DNA from: Glycine soja
Taxonomy: Eukaryota; Streptophyta; Magnoliopsida; Fabales; Fabaceae
NCBI RefSeq assembly: GCF_004193775.1
Contig: NC_041021.1
Span: 34,669,718-34,733,717, forward strand
Direction: 5' to 3'
DNA: 64,000 nt
The position numbers and the translations under genes are program-made. This document shows, piece by piece, positions 48,398-61,540 of the stretch. The notes under the pieces are model-generated. The model was not told where the DNA came from. It saw only the letters and a program-made list of their open reading frames with translations, and did no database searches. Every line of letters begins with the position of its first letter. Positions within the stretch are counted from its first letter, which is position 1.

Positions 48398-50048
48398 ACA
48401 TAATTTTGGTGCAAACGAGTACGACAACCCTCCTTGTTAATAATACCTATAGCAAAATGTTATGGAAGATGCAATTGGACCTAATGAGAAGGATTTTTTT
48501 GTTACATAAATACATTTGTAACATTTTTGCTTGAATTTTTATTAATTGATTATTAAACTAGGTCAAAATCGAGCTTCAATTTTGTAATACCCTAAAGGAT
48601 ATTATTTTTTGTCTTCTTATATTACTAAATTTTGAAACCTATAAATATTAATGTTAACTATGCGAAAACTTAAACTTAAACATATACACTACAATATTTC
48701 TACCCCACTGCAATGCCTCAAAATAATAGTGTAAAACAAAAAAAATTGTTCCATTTGTTTTTTACAACGATTTATGAACCATAGTATTCTTAGGCGTTGC
48801 ATATTCCTAATGCAACGATTTTAGTCATTTTTGGCAACATTAATATGAATTGTTGCGTATTTTAAGAATATTGACAATATTTTTTGTTATTTATGGCAAT
48901 GATACAAAAGTATTGCTTTTGGTAAGCAAATGATACTCATTTATAACTATTGCCATTGAGTTTAGACAACAATTCTTTAACCATGACAATGATTTTATGT
49001 TTAAATTTAAAGAAAAGAAAATTAATTGTTGCATATAATTACTTATATAAGATATCACTTCTTATAATTGATATTACTATAATATTTATTACAACTATTT
49101 TATTAAATAGACAATTTTTATAAATTATGCATTAAAATATTTTACTAATAAAAATTCAATAATTTTTTTCAATTTCATAACAATTCTATCTTTAAGTATA
49201 TATGACCAGCTTTATATTCATCAAAACTAAAGGAACTAATTAACCATTTCAATAAAATTCCATTAATCATTCATATAACTATACCAAAATTATATTGGGA
49301 CATTCAATGTAATAAGTGTTTATATTAGTCAACTATATATAGAGAGTTTTTTAAACTTTAAGAAATCAACTTTAAAATAAACACTTTTTGTATAAAACAC
49401 TTTTTTAAGAAACAAATAGGATTTGTTTTTTAAAAGAAGCAAAAAATTGTTTTTTTAGTAGAAACAATTTAGATAAGCACTCTAAAAAATAAAAAAATTA
49501 CTTATTTTATTAAAATAAATTCTTTTTCTACAAATAGATTTAAATAAACTGACTCATATTAAGTCATGATGCTAATAAAAAAACATTATTTCATCTCCAA
49601 ATTATCAAACAAATAAGTCTTCAGTGTATCTCAAAATAATAAGTCATGTATTAGTGTTTTCCTTCATCAATTTTTTCAATGTATCTTCAAGTTATTCAAC
49701 AATCTTTCAATATCCATCAATGTTTTCCTTCATCTTCACCTTCCAATTCCTCAAGCATTTCATCTTCGTACATATGATCATGATTTTGCTACAAATTAAA
49801 ATACCAAGATCAATAATCAATGCATCTTTAAATATTGATATATAATTTTTTGTGGCATAAACCCAAACCAATTCCTTGAAAAAACAAAACTCGTGTTTTG
49901 CATGATTTAGTTAAAATAGACTACAATATAAAATGTTAGTGCACTTATATAAAATATGAGAAAAGTAATAACAAAAAGGTAGAAACAAAAAATAGAAAAA
50001 AATATAATAATGTTAACATAAACAAATCTTAAACCAATAATTGTAATA

Positions 50049-51398
50049 TCATTTCCATTTTACCTTGTGATTATTTGGAGCATGTGTAGAGGTAGACGAG
50101 CTTAAAGCACCATTAACATCACCTGAAGTTGACAACAAATTTGTTAAGGCCTCAACATTTAATTCCGAGTTGTTTTGATTTAACACAGTCCTTAGAAAAA
50201 GTTTAATTTTTTTTTTATCAACTGTTGTTATCTTGTTACTATGCTTTGCCTCCATCTCTTAAACCTTATCAATTAAATGTTTCACTTTATCATGTTTTTT
50301 TTCTCAATTTTAGTTATTTTTTCATTTCTTTTCAAGAGATTAGGTGCTACAGTTCTTGCATAGGAGCGCACTCTCCCTAGCTTTACCAAAAACAATTTGA
50401 AAATCTCATTGGAAGATTGACCAAAATTTACACTCAAGTCTTGAAGTTTTGTCTAGCATATTCAAAAATAATATTAGTTAAAAATTTAAATATAGAAAAA
50501 AATTTACAATTACATTATTTGTTTCTTGGTCCAACTGTTTATTTCCTTTATTGAGTTTCAATAAACATTTCAACTTGAGTAAGAAGCTATTTATCCTCTT
50601 TGCTTGTATGCTACACTAAAAAAACAATAATTTCAGCGTAAAGTTAAACCAAAGAATGTAAATGTTCACTTACAACAACTGGAATAAGATACCAATTTTT
50701 CCAATATAACAACAAAGCTTACGGGGTCTGCTTAATGCCCTCTATTTTTGTTGAGGTATATTTTTAGCATTTTGATTACTATTTTCCTATGTTCATCAAT
50801 GAATAATTCATTTCATTAAATTCCATAGTAAAGCAACAATGACGAGTGAAATTATCTGAACCTTACTTGAATAGTCTCAAGTCTCCAATAATTCATTAAA
50901 TTTCTAAAGTGCACTTATGGTATTTTTTAGGATAATTTTTGAGTCGCTCACACAAGTTGTTACACTTGTTGAAATGATTTTTCTCAATCAAACATTTGTA
51001 TCACCTTCAAGTTTCCTTTATAATAGTATATACAACTTTTTGCCCTTCGTTAGGAATAATATATTTTTGCTACAAGGAAAAATAAACATAATTAGAAAGA
51101 TATATTTTACTAGGATAGTCAAACACAAGCATATAACTAGATAATTTAATACATTGACATAAGTCCATATATTCTCCTTGTTTGGTATAGCCTTCTAATT
51201 AGTGTAAATAAAGGGACACAAATCTATACTTCTCGCTATTGTTTCCGAAAAATTACTAAATGCAAAAATTGTCTTTGGATTTTGTCCAATAGGCTCTCCT
51301 TTGTTCAAGATTATTTCTTGTCTTTCATTGAGTGATTGTGCATTAATGTTCAAACATAATATCTTTCCTTGTTTTTTCTTTGGCATTTTTCCTACCAA
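50049..51398 (-). pseudogene. CACTA second ORF (TNPD/transposase_24-like), broken
   Basis: The frame at 51195-51398 reads MPKKKQGKILCLNINAQ, LNERQEIILNKGEPIG and ARSIDLCPF, which follows TNP2 in many plant CACTA elements. Near 50250-50450 coiled-coil-like text precedes MEAKHSNKITTVDKKKIKLF (50049-50255). Text between is non-coding or broken. Confidence 0.65.
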
Positions 51399-51559
51399 AC
51401 ATTGTTATCAATATAAAAATATAAATTTTCATATGTTCAACAAATAACTACAATAAGCAAAGACAACCATAACACAAATGAGCCAAATCAAAAGTAGTAT
51501 AAGAATATGACTACAACAAGAAAAAACAATCACAAAAAATAGATTCTCGTTTGCATTCA

Positions 51560-53170
51560 TGGAGAAACCTTTAGCATACATTATATTTTTACCTTGATTT
51601 GTCTCTTTTGAATGAATCTTCCTTTGAATTGTCTTGTCTTGCAAGTTGAAAATGAGTCTTTTCATGATCTTTTGTCTTACCTAGTATGTCCAGCAATGTC
51701 TCAATGATATAGTCAAATATATTTTTCTCAATGTGCATTACATCAAGATTATGGCACAAAGTATGGTAACTCAAATATTGATTTTTCCTTCCATGGAACA
51801 TCTCGTTTTTCTTTGGCTTCTTTCCAAGATCATTGATGGAGTTTTCTAACAATTCTAAGATTTATGTCCCTTTTTAACGAAGCTAGTGAAGATCTAGATT
51901 TATTTCTACCATTAAAAGCCCTTGCATTTAATTTATATTTATGATTCATAGGCAAGAAAACATGATGATCTATATAACACATCCTTCAATTAAACCTTGT
52001 TAGTATTGTAATTACCACAAGGACATGGTAATGTTCCTTTAATACTCCACCCACTTAACATAACATATGCAGGGAAGTCACTAACAGTCCATTGGAGAGT
52101 TGCTCGCATTTGAAAAGTTTGATCAAGAGAATCATCATATGTGTTCTACTCCTGAATCCCACAACACCTTTAACTCTTTAATTAAGAGTTGAAAGTACAC
52201 ATCAATGTCATTCCTTGTGATAGTGGCCCTAGGATTAGTAAAGATAACATAGAATACTCAACCTTCATGTACTACTAAGGTGGAAAATTATATGGCAACA
52301 ACATCACAACATGTGATATAAGATACACTCATGGTTCTAAATGGATTGAATCCATCACTGATTGATCAAAGTCTTGTGCTACGTGACTTAATGGTAAAAT
52401 TAGGATGTTGTCCATCGAAGTTTATCCATGCTTATCCATCCCTAAGATGCCTTAATTTCCCATCTTTGAAACATTCTTCTTCATTCCACCTTAATGAGCT
52501 AGTTGTCTTTGAACACATAAACAACTTTAAGTCTAGGAATTAAGGGAAAGTATCTTAAAATTGTAGTAGGTATTTTGTGAGATTTCTTGTTATTCTCATG
52601 CTGAGAATCTCTTTTTGATCAAGGTGTCATTCTCATGATCTTTACAATAAAGCATGCATTTATTAAGACAAGCATCAATCTTTTTATAATCATACCTTAA
52701 GTCTTGTATCATGCCTTTAGTCTTATTAAATGACTTGGGAATATTTAAGAAAGACATAACTTCTCTCAACAACTCTAATAGGCAAATAAATGATGAATTG
52801 TTGCAACAATAAAGACACTTCAACAAGTGCAATCAAATGGTGAAAGATAACAAAGATAAGTTTTTGGAGCCCATATACAACTCCTAACTTGCTTCTTCAA
52901 GTAGATTGAAGAACTTTTGGGCATGTTCATTAAGACCCTTGTTAAACCCATATTCTTCTTGTTCCACATTTCTAAATCTTTCATTTAATATTCCATCATT
53001 GCCATCAATTGTATCTTCTTCATTATCCATGTCATCATCAATATCCATGAGATTTACTTCCTCACCATGATGTAACCAAACAACATATCCTTTTTCAAAT
53101 CCATATCCTATTAAGTGATCAAATACCATTGTTCTTGTTTCCCAACAAGCATTGTGACATTTAGCACAAG
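51560..53170 (-). pseudogene. CACTA transposase TNP2 (Transposase_21), broken
   Basis: From high to low coordinates the minus strand gives the N-terminal transposase-associated part (KCHNACWETRT, then DHLIGYGFEKGYVVWLHHGE, about 53050-53170), an acidic linker, LPKS-like NIPKSFNKTKGMIQDLRYDYKKIDAC (about 52650-52760), then frame-shifted FQMRATLQWTVSDFPAY and LSGWSIKGTLPCPC (about 52020-52120), and LCHNLDVMHIEKNIFDYI (about 51700-51770). All are landmarks of plant TNP2. Stops and frame changes lie between the pieces. Confidence 0.85.
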
Positions 53171-55313
53171 GTCATAAAACTTTTCTTCTTGCGAATTGTC
53201 TTTGGTGACAACATAGTTTAGAAAAAAAATTCTACACTATTATGTAATCTGAACTATACTAGGTAATTTTTTCCAATCCCTGTCCAGAGTATACTAGAAG
53301 AGAAACAAACGGAAAGGATAATAAATATCTAATTGTTCATAATTTTATATTAATAAACTAATACCAAGAATATATTTATTTTTCTTATTACAAAAAATTT
53401 AAAGACTAAATAATATATTGTGTATTTACTATCCATACATAAATTATCAAACAAATTACTCATCCCACACGTAAAAAAATCACACACCAACATTGTTACC
53501 TCACTCAATTCATACATAATCATTAAAAACACCTTAACCATGAGCTAAATAATAATCACATTTGGTTATTAATTTGAAATCACATGACTACCTATAGATT
53601 GAAGACTAACATCATTGTTGTTGGTGTCCTTGCAGAGACTCTCTTTGTTGACAAAAAGGTCCATGTAGCCAACAAAAGAAACCAATTCTCCATGAAATTG
53701 CAATTCCAATGAGGTTGTTTTCTAGTTTCTAATGATTTGTGTTCTTGTATGCTCTTTTGAACAATTTCTTGTAGGATGTTTTTAAAAAGAGCAACACATG
53801 GTAACTTAAGCAACAATGGAACATAAAGCTAACAATAGTATTCTTGCTGATGTGGCTTATGTTGTGCAAGTTTGAAGGGTGTAAGGATATGGGTATGAAA
53901 CAATGCTATAACTAAAAAAGGTTGGTCATATAGCAAAAGATGGTCTATAGAAGTTTTGCAACTATTGTAAGCAACAAAGATATCTCATATCAACTTGCCC
54001 TATTGGGTCAAAGAAGTAAGGAGTTGTTATACTTTTATTAGTGCCTGTATTTCTACCTCAACACTTGCCCCAATCTCAAGTCCTACAAACGCAGACACTC
54101 TCACTCCCAAAAGGGTACAACAAATGATACTCTCAGCGATTATCACTTTTTGCTTTTGAATTCTAATTTCATAACTAAACCTCGGTACATTTATTTAAGA
54201 GCTTCAAATCACATCATTAATACTATAGCCTCTTTGACCAATGTAAGACGATATCCTTGATACATTGATTTAGAAGCCTCAAATCACATGACCAAGACTA
54301 CCACAATCCATTTGACCAATTGAAGATGATATGATGGTCACTAGAAAATTAACATCACAAATTGAAATTCTCTACCTATTAGGACTATTGATGATATATC
54401 TATTTTTTTACTTATATTTTTGTTAAATATTATTATTATTTTTAGGATTTTAGTTTTTTTATAAGAAAAAAATTTGTATGCAAAATAAATCGTGTTTGGG
54501 ACAATAGCTAGGAGTGCTTGCAATAATTGGTTATAAAAAATTTAACCATAATGATAATTAACTAATTTATATAATAGATGGTTACTATAATCAGACTATA
54601 ATTGTTATGAAAAAATCATTAAATAACTGGTTACATAACTTGTTATATTTAAAATCGATTATATATCTTAAAATAATAATTGATTTTGGCCTTTAAAAAG
54701 GTTTTAACTTTTAAAATTATGTTTAATTACAATGGAATGATTATTAATGCATAAAATTAGTTATATTATAAAAATATAATAAAAATATCTTTTTAACTGG
54801 TTATACATCCATATCAATTATATAATCAATTATATAACTAGTTTTTCATAACGGGTTATGATTTGGTTATACTAATCACTTTATATGCTAGTTATTAATT
54901 AGTTATGGTGGGCTATTCAAATAACCTAACCAAGAACTTTCTTGACAATAACCAAAATTTATAAAAAAGCTTTTTTTCCTTAAAAATTAGTAGTTTGTGT
55001 GCATATGAAAATTAATAGCTTATGATTATTTTCTAACTGCTTTTTTTTTTTTTTTTTTACTTTCCTTTCAATTGTTTTCATACTTTTATTATGTAAAGGC
55101 TTATTTTTATTTTGTGTGCTTCCCAACAAAACTTTGGTCTCCATAAATCTTATTTTTGTTGGTCAATTGATAATGTCCAAAATTCTTACAATGACTATGT
55201 TATATAGGATTGTTGAAATTATATAGTTCTTGGTATTAGGCAAAAACATAATTTTGAATTGGTATCAACTAAAATGTATTGATACATTGATATATTCATA
55301 AAACTTATAGTAC
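53171..55313. other. Spacer with a weak retroelement gag remnant and repeated GGTTAT motifs
   Basis: At about 53900-54030 a plus-strand frame reads VGHIAKDGL-stop-KFCNYCKQQRYLISTCP, which resembles a retroelement gag with a zinc knuckle whose His is Tyr. At about 54520-54920 variants of AACTGGTTAT and ATAACTAGTT recur many times on both strands in AT-rich text. A run of about 18 T lies near 55041-55058. No gene recognised. Confidence 0.4.
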
Positions 55314-56001
55314 TAGTATGTTTGGATGCACTACGGTAAAAGATCTCATAGACAAAGAACTTGTCCAAGAAGCTCTTATCTGAAAAGTTACTTTTACATA
55401 AATTAATTTGATGTTTGGATGATAAATTCTTAAATGCTTATTTAAATTAATATGATGTTTGGAAGAAATTGTAGAAGGTCTTTTGCATAATTAAAATTAC
55501 CAAAAAGGATATTATATGCTTTCACATTATTAAAACTAATAATTAAATACTTAAACATTATTATATAATTATTAAATGCCTTAAATAATTAAATATCATT
55601 AAAAATAATATAAATTAATTTTTTCTTATATTTCATTTATAAAAATATTTTAACTTTATCATTATATTTAAAATATTTTTATATATTTTCTAGAAATTTT
55701 GATTAAAAAATAATTATTTTTATTAAAATAAAATAAATGTATCTCATAAAAATATAATTATATGTCTTTCTACATAATTAATTTTCATATTTAAAATCTA
55801 ATTAATTTATTGTTTTAGTAATGTTATCACATACATTCTAGTTTATAATTTAATTATTATCAATGTAATTATAATTTATAACAAAATATAAAATGTCATT
55901 AACCTGGTAATAATACGATCAATAATGTCTTCTAATATAAAATTGTTCAAATGTACCCATACCATAAACATGCAAACTTGTATTATTAAAAAATATAAAA
56001 A

Positions 56002-57300
56002 TTAAATACGTGTTGGAAATATATTCTTTAAAGATTCTCTAAACCGTTCCATTAGTAGAGTACTTTGAGCATTAGATTCTTCCCATGTTGTAGTACTAGG
56101 ACCAACTTCACTTTCATCCTTATCGGTATCTATATATTCATTATCTTCATCAAGTGAATCAAATTCTCCATCACTCTTGTCATTTCTTTGAATGAAGTTA
56201 TGTATTGTCATGCAAGCAACAATGATTTGGTTTTGTGTCTTCAAAGCAAAAGGTGACATATTACCCAATATCTTCCATCTTGCTTTACATAAACCAAATG
56301 CACGTTCAATTGTACTTTGAAGACTAGAATGATAATAATTAAAAACTTCAACTCTTCCCCTGATTCTAGGCCCAATTCTAAATTGCGGGAGATGATACCT
56401 TGTTTTTATTGTACGACCCTAGAAAACCCATAAAAGTAGGGTAACAAGAATCAACAAGATAAAAATTTACCTAAAGAATAAAACAATAGAGCATGTTAGA
56501 ACACAAAATTATAATGATACATATATTTATAATATATAAATTTTAAGTACCTTGAGGAGGATGTGGAAAATGCAATGCAGGCTTACGTAAAGCCTCCAAA
56601 ATATCTTAGTATCATGTGCAGAACCCTCCCAACCTGCCCAAACAAAAGTGAAACACATGCTAAAGTCACAAACAATCATGACATTAGTGGTAGTGTAGCC
56701 TTTTCGACCACTATAGACTCCTTGTAAATGAGAGGGAACACAAACTCGTATATGAGTACCATCTATTGCACCAATACAATCCCTAAAATAAGGGCGATAT
56801 CTAGCATCTTTTAGAATCTCATCAAGAGTATCTCTAAATGATGGATCAACAGGCTTAATTATATCCTTTGCAAACATACACACAGCTTCTAAGACACTAT
56901 GTAAATGCCTATATATTGTTTCACTTGAATGTTAAAATCTTTCCTCACAATTATGAACAGAACTTGGTTGACTCAACATGTAAAAAAACAAGCCAACTTT
57001 CCCATAAATGCTGACATTTCTAGTTTTCTTTAAGTTGTACTTGGATTCCAAGATATCACATAATTCAAGAAAAACAAGTTTCTTCATTCTAAACATCTGA
57101 TAACAACATATTGGATGACCATTTAGAATTTCAGATACCCAACAATGGCCTGTCATGCTTGAATCTCTACATGGATTTTTCACAACATAATTCATGAAGT
57201 AATTGGTAACATTAGCTACAACAAACATCAACATTCTGTTCTTCATAATGTGATCGTCATCACCAGATGAAAAGTCATTTGATGATAGTGATGAAGACAT
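56002..57300 (-). pseudogene. HARBI1-type (DDE_Tnp_4) Harbinger transposase, broken
   Basis: Starting at the ATG at 57298-57300, the frame reads CYQMFRMKKLVFLELCDIL and NCEERF, then a TAA replaces the usual Gln before HSSETIYRHL. It continues to KDIIKPVDPSFRDTL, DCIGAIDGTHI (first catalytic Asp) and AGWEGSAHDTKIF (second Asp). A base is missing near 56600, and an intron (about 56459-56552) is framed by CTCAAG|GTAC and TTCTTTAG. YLVDS.YPTFMGFLG follows, a frame change near 56405-56420, then RYHLPQFRIGPRIRG and STIERAFGL with the catalytic Glu. The protein ends FPTRI at 56002. The DDE residues survive but the frame does not. Confidence 0.92.
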
Positions 57301-57495
57301 CCTGTAGAAGGAAAAAAAAAATTCATAACACAACTGAAAATAAAAATCAAGAGTCAAACCATAACCAAGATCCATAACATAACAAAAATTAAAATCAAAG
57401 ATCGATGGCATAACTGAAATTAAAAACTAAGATCCGTAACATAGCTAAGGTTCATAATTAAGCAAAACTGTCAATGATATCAGATAGAGGAGAAA

Positions 57496-60400
57496 CTAAG
57501 GAACTTGTGCTTTAGTGTCAAACTTGATCCATCTAAGTTGTAGCTCAGGCTCTTCTAAAGCAACAAAGGTGATCCTGTTTGCCCTTTTTTTCATAAGTCT
57601 AATGGCTTTGTAAAATAGTTCACTCATACACTCAAGTCCTGGTAGATCTTTCAACTTTGCTACACATGTAGTAATGCTAGTTGGATCTTGAGCAGATACA
57701 CTAGATTCAAATGTTTGAATAATACGATCTAATTGTGAGGAAAGCTTGACAGCAACCCCACTTCTTTTGTCACCCTTTCTTCCTCTGTCCACTTTCCTTT
57801 GCCGAAGGCATGTTCTGAGTTGTCGTGTCTATCTAAGGCTCATTCACTTCCATGTCAGTGTTATCATCAATGTTATCATTTGTCTCTTCTGTTCTTGTGT
57901 TGAATCCTTCATTTTGTCTTGAATCTTCAGATGGTGCATATGCTGCAAAACCAGTAGCAATAGTACCCTTAAAAAGGAATATCATCTCAGGTAAGAATTT
58001 GAGGTCTTGTTCTCTAAACTTTGCTACTTCAAGATCCTCCTATAAAATAAAAAATAAGAATGTTTTTATTATCCCACACAAACTATCGTGTGCAATAAAT
58101 GGCCTAGAAAATAGATATTTAACATTAACATTTTGGTCAATTGGGAGTGAGTAGAAGAAAGAAAAAAACACTTAAATATATTTTTTATAATTTAATGTTT
58201 TTTATTTTTTATTCTAGTATTTTTTTTTTAATTTTTATTCATTGCAAATTATGTTTGTTAGTTTTTTATCCTTATAACACTTTAGACATGTTTTTTTCAT
58301 TGTTTAAGTACCATCTAAAGTGCTTTAAGGATGAAAAGTAAAACAAACATAATTTATAAGAATTAAAAATAATTTGTTTTATAAAGATAAAAAAATACTA
58401 AATTATAAGAACTAAAATATATTTAAATAAAAGTAATTTTGCAATATCTAGGTCTGGGCCACAATTTGGACTAGGAAATAAAAGATAAGAATCCACTTAA
58501 CTAAAATTTGGCCGCTTGAAATAGTTGTTTAAGTACTCAAAAGGCACAAAACAAAACCACTGCTTGTTTTGAGGTGGGGCACATGGCACTTCAAGATATC
58601 AATTCATACTCTCATCTTTTTACTTATATTAATATGAACATAAATATATTTTATGATAATATAATTTGATTCATGACATATTTTAAAAATATATCTGGGT
58701 TGTAGCCTACATAGCACACAATCACGAATCCACTGCTGCTCTAATTTTGAAGTTTGGTTCCATTCCATGGCAGAGAAAAGCAGGGCACCCCACGTTTGGT
58801 CAGGGAAAACACCATTGCTCATCCTTCAAAATTAAACCTTATTGAGAGCTTCAAAAGTTCAGGAGTTACTATACTCTATGTTTGTATCTTTCAACAAAAA
58901 TAATAATAAAGCAAGTTGATGTTGTAATCTCCACATTAAGTGGACATTTTTCCTATGTTGTTACTAATTTTAATAAGGATACTAATTTTAATATCAAATT
59001 ATCCTATGTTGTTACTCATTATTTTTATGTTTGTTGCCACAAACATGGTTCCATGTGCACAAGACATTTTCAGCTTTTAATGAGAGCCACTGTGATGAAT
59101 TTAACAATGCAAGAAGCTCTAACAGTACAAATTTGATAGTTTTGGATGGGGTGAAATATTCACAAATTATTATAAAATTTCGATTGACAGATAAATCAAA
59201 CCAATTTAATCAGATTAAATGATCAATCAGCAAAGTTAAATTCTTTATTAATCAACTTGAACTAAGGATGTCATAAAAGAATTAGGGACAACACATAGTG
59301 CAGACATTAAATTCACAGGTACATGAAATATACATACTATTCATATTGATATTCCCCTATTTTCTTTCTTCTATTGCTAGGGGTGATAATATAATTTCTA
59401 TTTCATTTTGTGTAAATCATGATTAATAGAGAATTGATCTTTAAATGAAATGATATCAACTTGCAGACATCTTCAGTGGGGAATGAGAAGAACATGCTCA
59501 ATGAAACTAATCATAATTTAAAGAAAGAACTTCCGTCTCTGATATTTGACTTTGAAGAGAAGCTGAAGGAACAACAGAAAATTGAAGGTTCCTTGAGATC
59601 TGAGGTTGAGACTCTCAAAGTTGAGGTTGTTGAGAAATCTGTATTGCAAAGTCAGCTGGAGGAAATTGAAGGGAAACTGGCACAAGCTGAATCAAGACTA
59701 AACGAAGAGGTTAGAGCTGAGAGTTCCTGATTTTTGTAATTAAGTGCAATGTTTAGAAACATAGTACTTATTGGGAACTAAATTGTTAAAATGCTGTTAA
59801 ATTGAATGAACTTTGCTGATTAATCATTTAATCTGATGTTTTGCAGGTTGGAAGTGTTCAAGTTGCTGCTTCTACAATGGAATCCTAGCCTTTTCAAGTT
59901 GGCAGATAAAGCAAACCAATTTCGGTTGTGTTGATTTTAAGGGAAGTAAAAAGAAAGAGGAGGTGAGAATGAGATTGAAATTGAGACATATGATATCCCG
60001 TGGGAACATGGAATCTAAACAAATGCAAGTAAATACCATTTCCTAAAGAAGCATAAGGGAGTCAATAGAAAAAGTGAAATTGGATAGCAACTAATTTGTT
60101 GCTACCACATAAACTTGTCAATGTTATAGTGTATAATAAGCATGAGATGAAAAAGGTCCTTGTGCACTTTCTCTTTCTCATCTATTTCCTGTTTTCAAAG
60201 ATTTGAATAAAAACTAGTGAAAACAACTTTTAGATTGAAAACAAGATAGTAATTAAAAGTGAACACAAAAAATAAAATAGACCCTTAATTTTCATCATAT
60301 CCAGATCAAAAACAGAATTGAAAAGACCAAGTGCCTCTAGATTGAAAACCCTTAAACATTTGGTTGATGCACCTCAAGCCTAAGTCAACCTTCATTGACT

Positions 60401-61540
60401 CCCCATTTTTAAAAAGAAAAAGAACACCAATTTTCTCAGTAAAGCCCAAGATCCATTTGTATATCCTTGTTGTGTGGTAAACAAAAACTGAAATGATGCA
60501 TTTCAAATTCAATTTTCCCTCCTCCTCTTCTTTCTCCCTCCACCACTTCCTCATTCTCGTCCGACTAACTGCATTGTGCTCTTCTTAGATATGCTGGTAG
60601 TACAATTACTTTCTACACAATTTTCTATCTTTCTAGTTTGGTAGTACATCAAGCTTATTTCCTTGTTGACTTTTTAAATCCTAAACGGCATAACAGAGCA
60701 AAAGCAAGTATCATGGCACAAGTTCTTCAATTTGTTTCTGAAGGTTTAAAGCATGATTAAGATTCTTAAATTGCCCAAAATAGTAGGCTCCATAGATTAC
60801 CATAACAGAGCACACATCTGGTGATAAAAAATTACCATATAGTAAATAACAGCTTACACCATAGCAGTGGCAGCCTGACAGGTGCAGACTCTGTAGAGTT
60901 TCACCATCAAATCTCATCCTAAGTCTATAAAGTCAAAATATAATAACCATGTATGATAGTTAAATTAACCTCCACCTAAGTTTCTTGTTTCTTAACCGTG
61001 TTCAAAGTTTCAAAGATGGATGCTTTCTATTAAATTAAAAATGTGTTGGTGTGTTTCAATATTATTCCAACATTCAACAAAGTCTAGAGAAGCATAAGAT
61101 TGCAACAGAAAATAAAAAGAAATAGAAACAAAATCACACATAAAAAATAAAAGAACAAAAGACTGGCCTGCACAAAAACTCTATTTTCGTTGAATAATAC
61201 ATAACCTGAATTTTGGCTTCCCACCATTCATCACTAGCAGCAATGGTTTTCTTCTCCCCATCCCAGCCAAGACCTGTGTCCTTCCAATAAGCTTAGCCCA
61301 TAATTGTCATTCCTTTTTCAAAGAATCCCACCTATTTCTGAATTATTTATATTCATATATCAAATTTGTTGTCTTATTGAACTTTTCTGCAATATTTGCC
61401 CAACCAAGCTTAGTGAAGTGGTTGTGAGGTTTATTTCCAGCATTCACCTCTTCTATGCACACTTTCAACATAATTTGAGTATTCTTATCACACCATTCTG
61501 CTTTCTTCTTTTTCACAAGAACTTGATTGAGAGACATTTC
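57496..61540 (-). pseudogene. Harbinger Myb/SANT-like protein gene with a 3.2-kb intron
   Basis: The N-terminal exon (about 61540-61200) reads AEWCDKNTQIMLKVCIEEVNAG and, after a frame change, TGLGWDGEKKTIAASDEWWE, the Myb/SANT-like domain that helps Harbinger transposase bind DNA. The C-terminal exon begins after a TTTATAG acceptor near 58038 (EDLEVAKFREQDLKFLPEM), passes TGFAAYAPSED and ends ALEEPELQLRWIKF near 57510. A stop just after MEVNEP breaks the frame. The intervening 3.2 kb is far longer than normal for such introns and carries foreign exons. Confidence 0.82.
59467..59888 (+). pseudogene. Captured two-exon fragment of a coiled-coil protein gene
   Basis: Exon 59467-59709 (after ACTTGCAG, before GTTAGAG) encodes 81 residues of heptad-rich coiled coil, including EEKLKEQQKIEGSLRSEVET and EEIEGKLAQAESRLNEE. 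It joins in phase to 59847-59888 (after TTTTGCAG), which reads VGSVQVAASTMES and stops. The strand is opposite to the Harbinger genes. The sequence resembles large plant coiled-coil proteins with alternating EVETL.VE and EEIEGKLAQAE blocks, but I cannot name the family with confidence. Splice sites and phase are kept, so this is a genomic copy, not a retrocopy. Confidence 0.75.

Larger units (their letters stand above)
48687..53170 (-). mobile_element. CACTA (En/Spm) transposon, decayed
   Basis: One end appears at 48687 as CACTACAATATTTC, followed by subterminal text with repeated GCAACGATT, TTGTTGCG and GGCAA strings (to about 49000). The two typical CACTA reading units are present on the minus strand: TNP2-like (about 51560-53170) and a second TNPD-like unit (50049-51398). 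The opposite CACTA terminus was not found; it may be deleted or too mutated. Coordinates of the right end are therefore set by coding similarity. Confidence 0.75.

Noticed and set aside
52331..52543. 70-codon plus-strand frame
   Set aside because: Shadow of the TNP2-like coding sequence on the minus strand.
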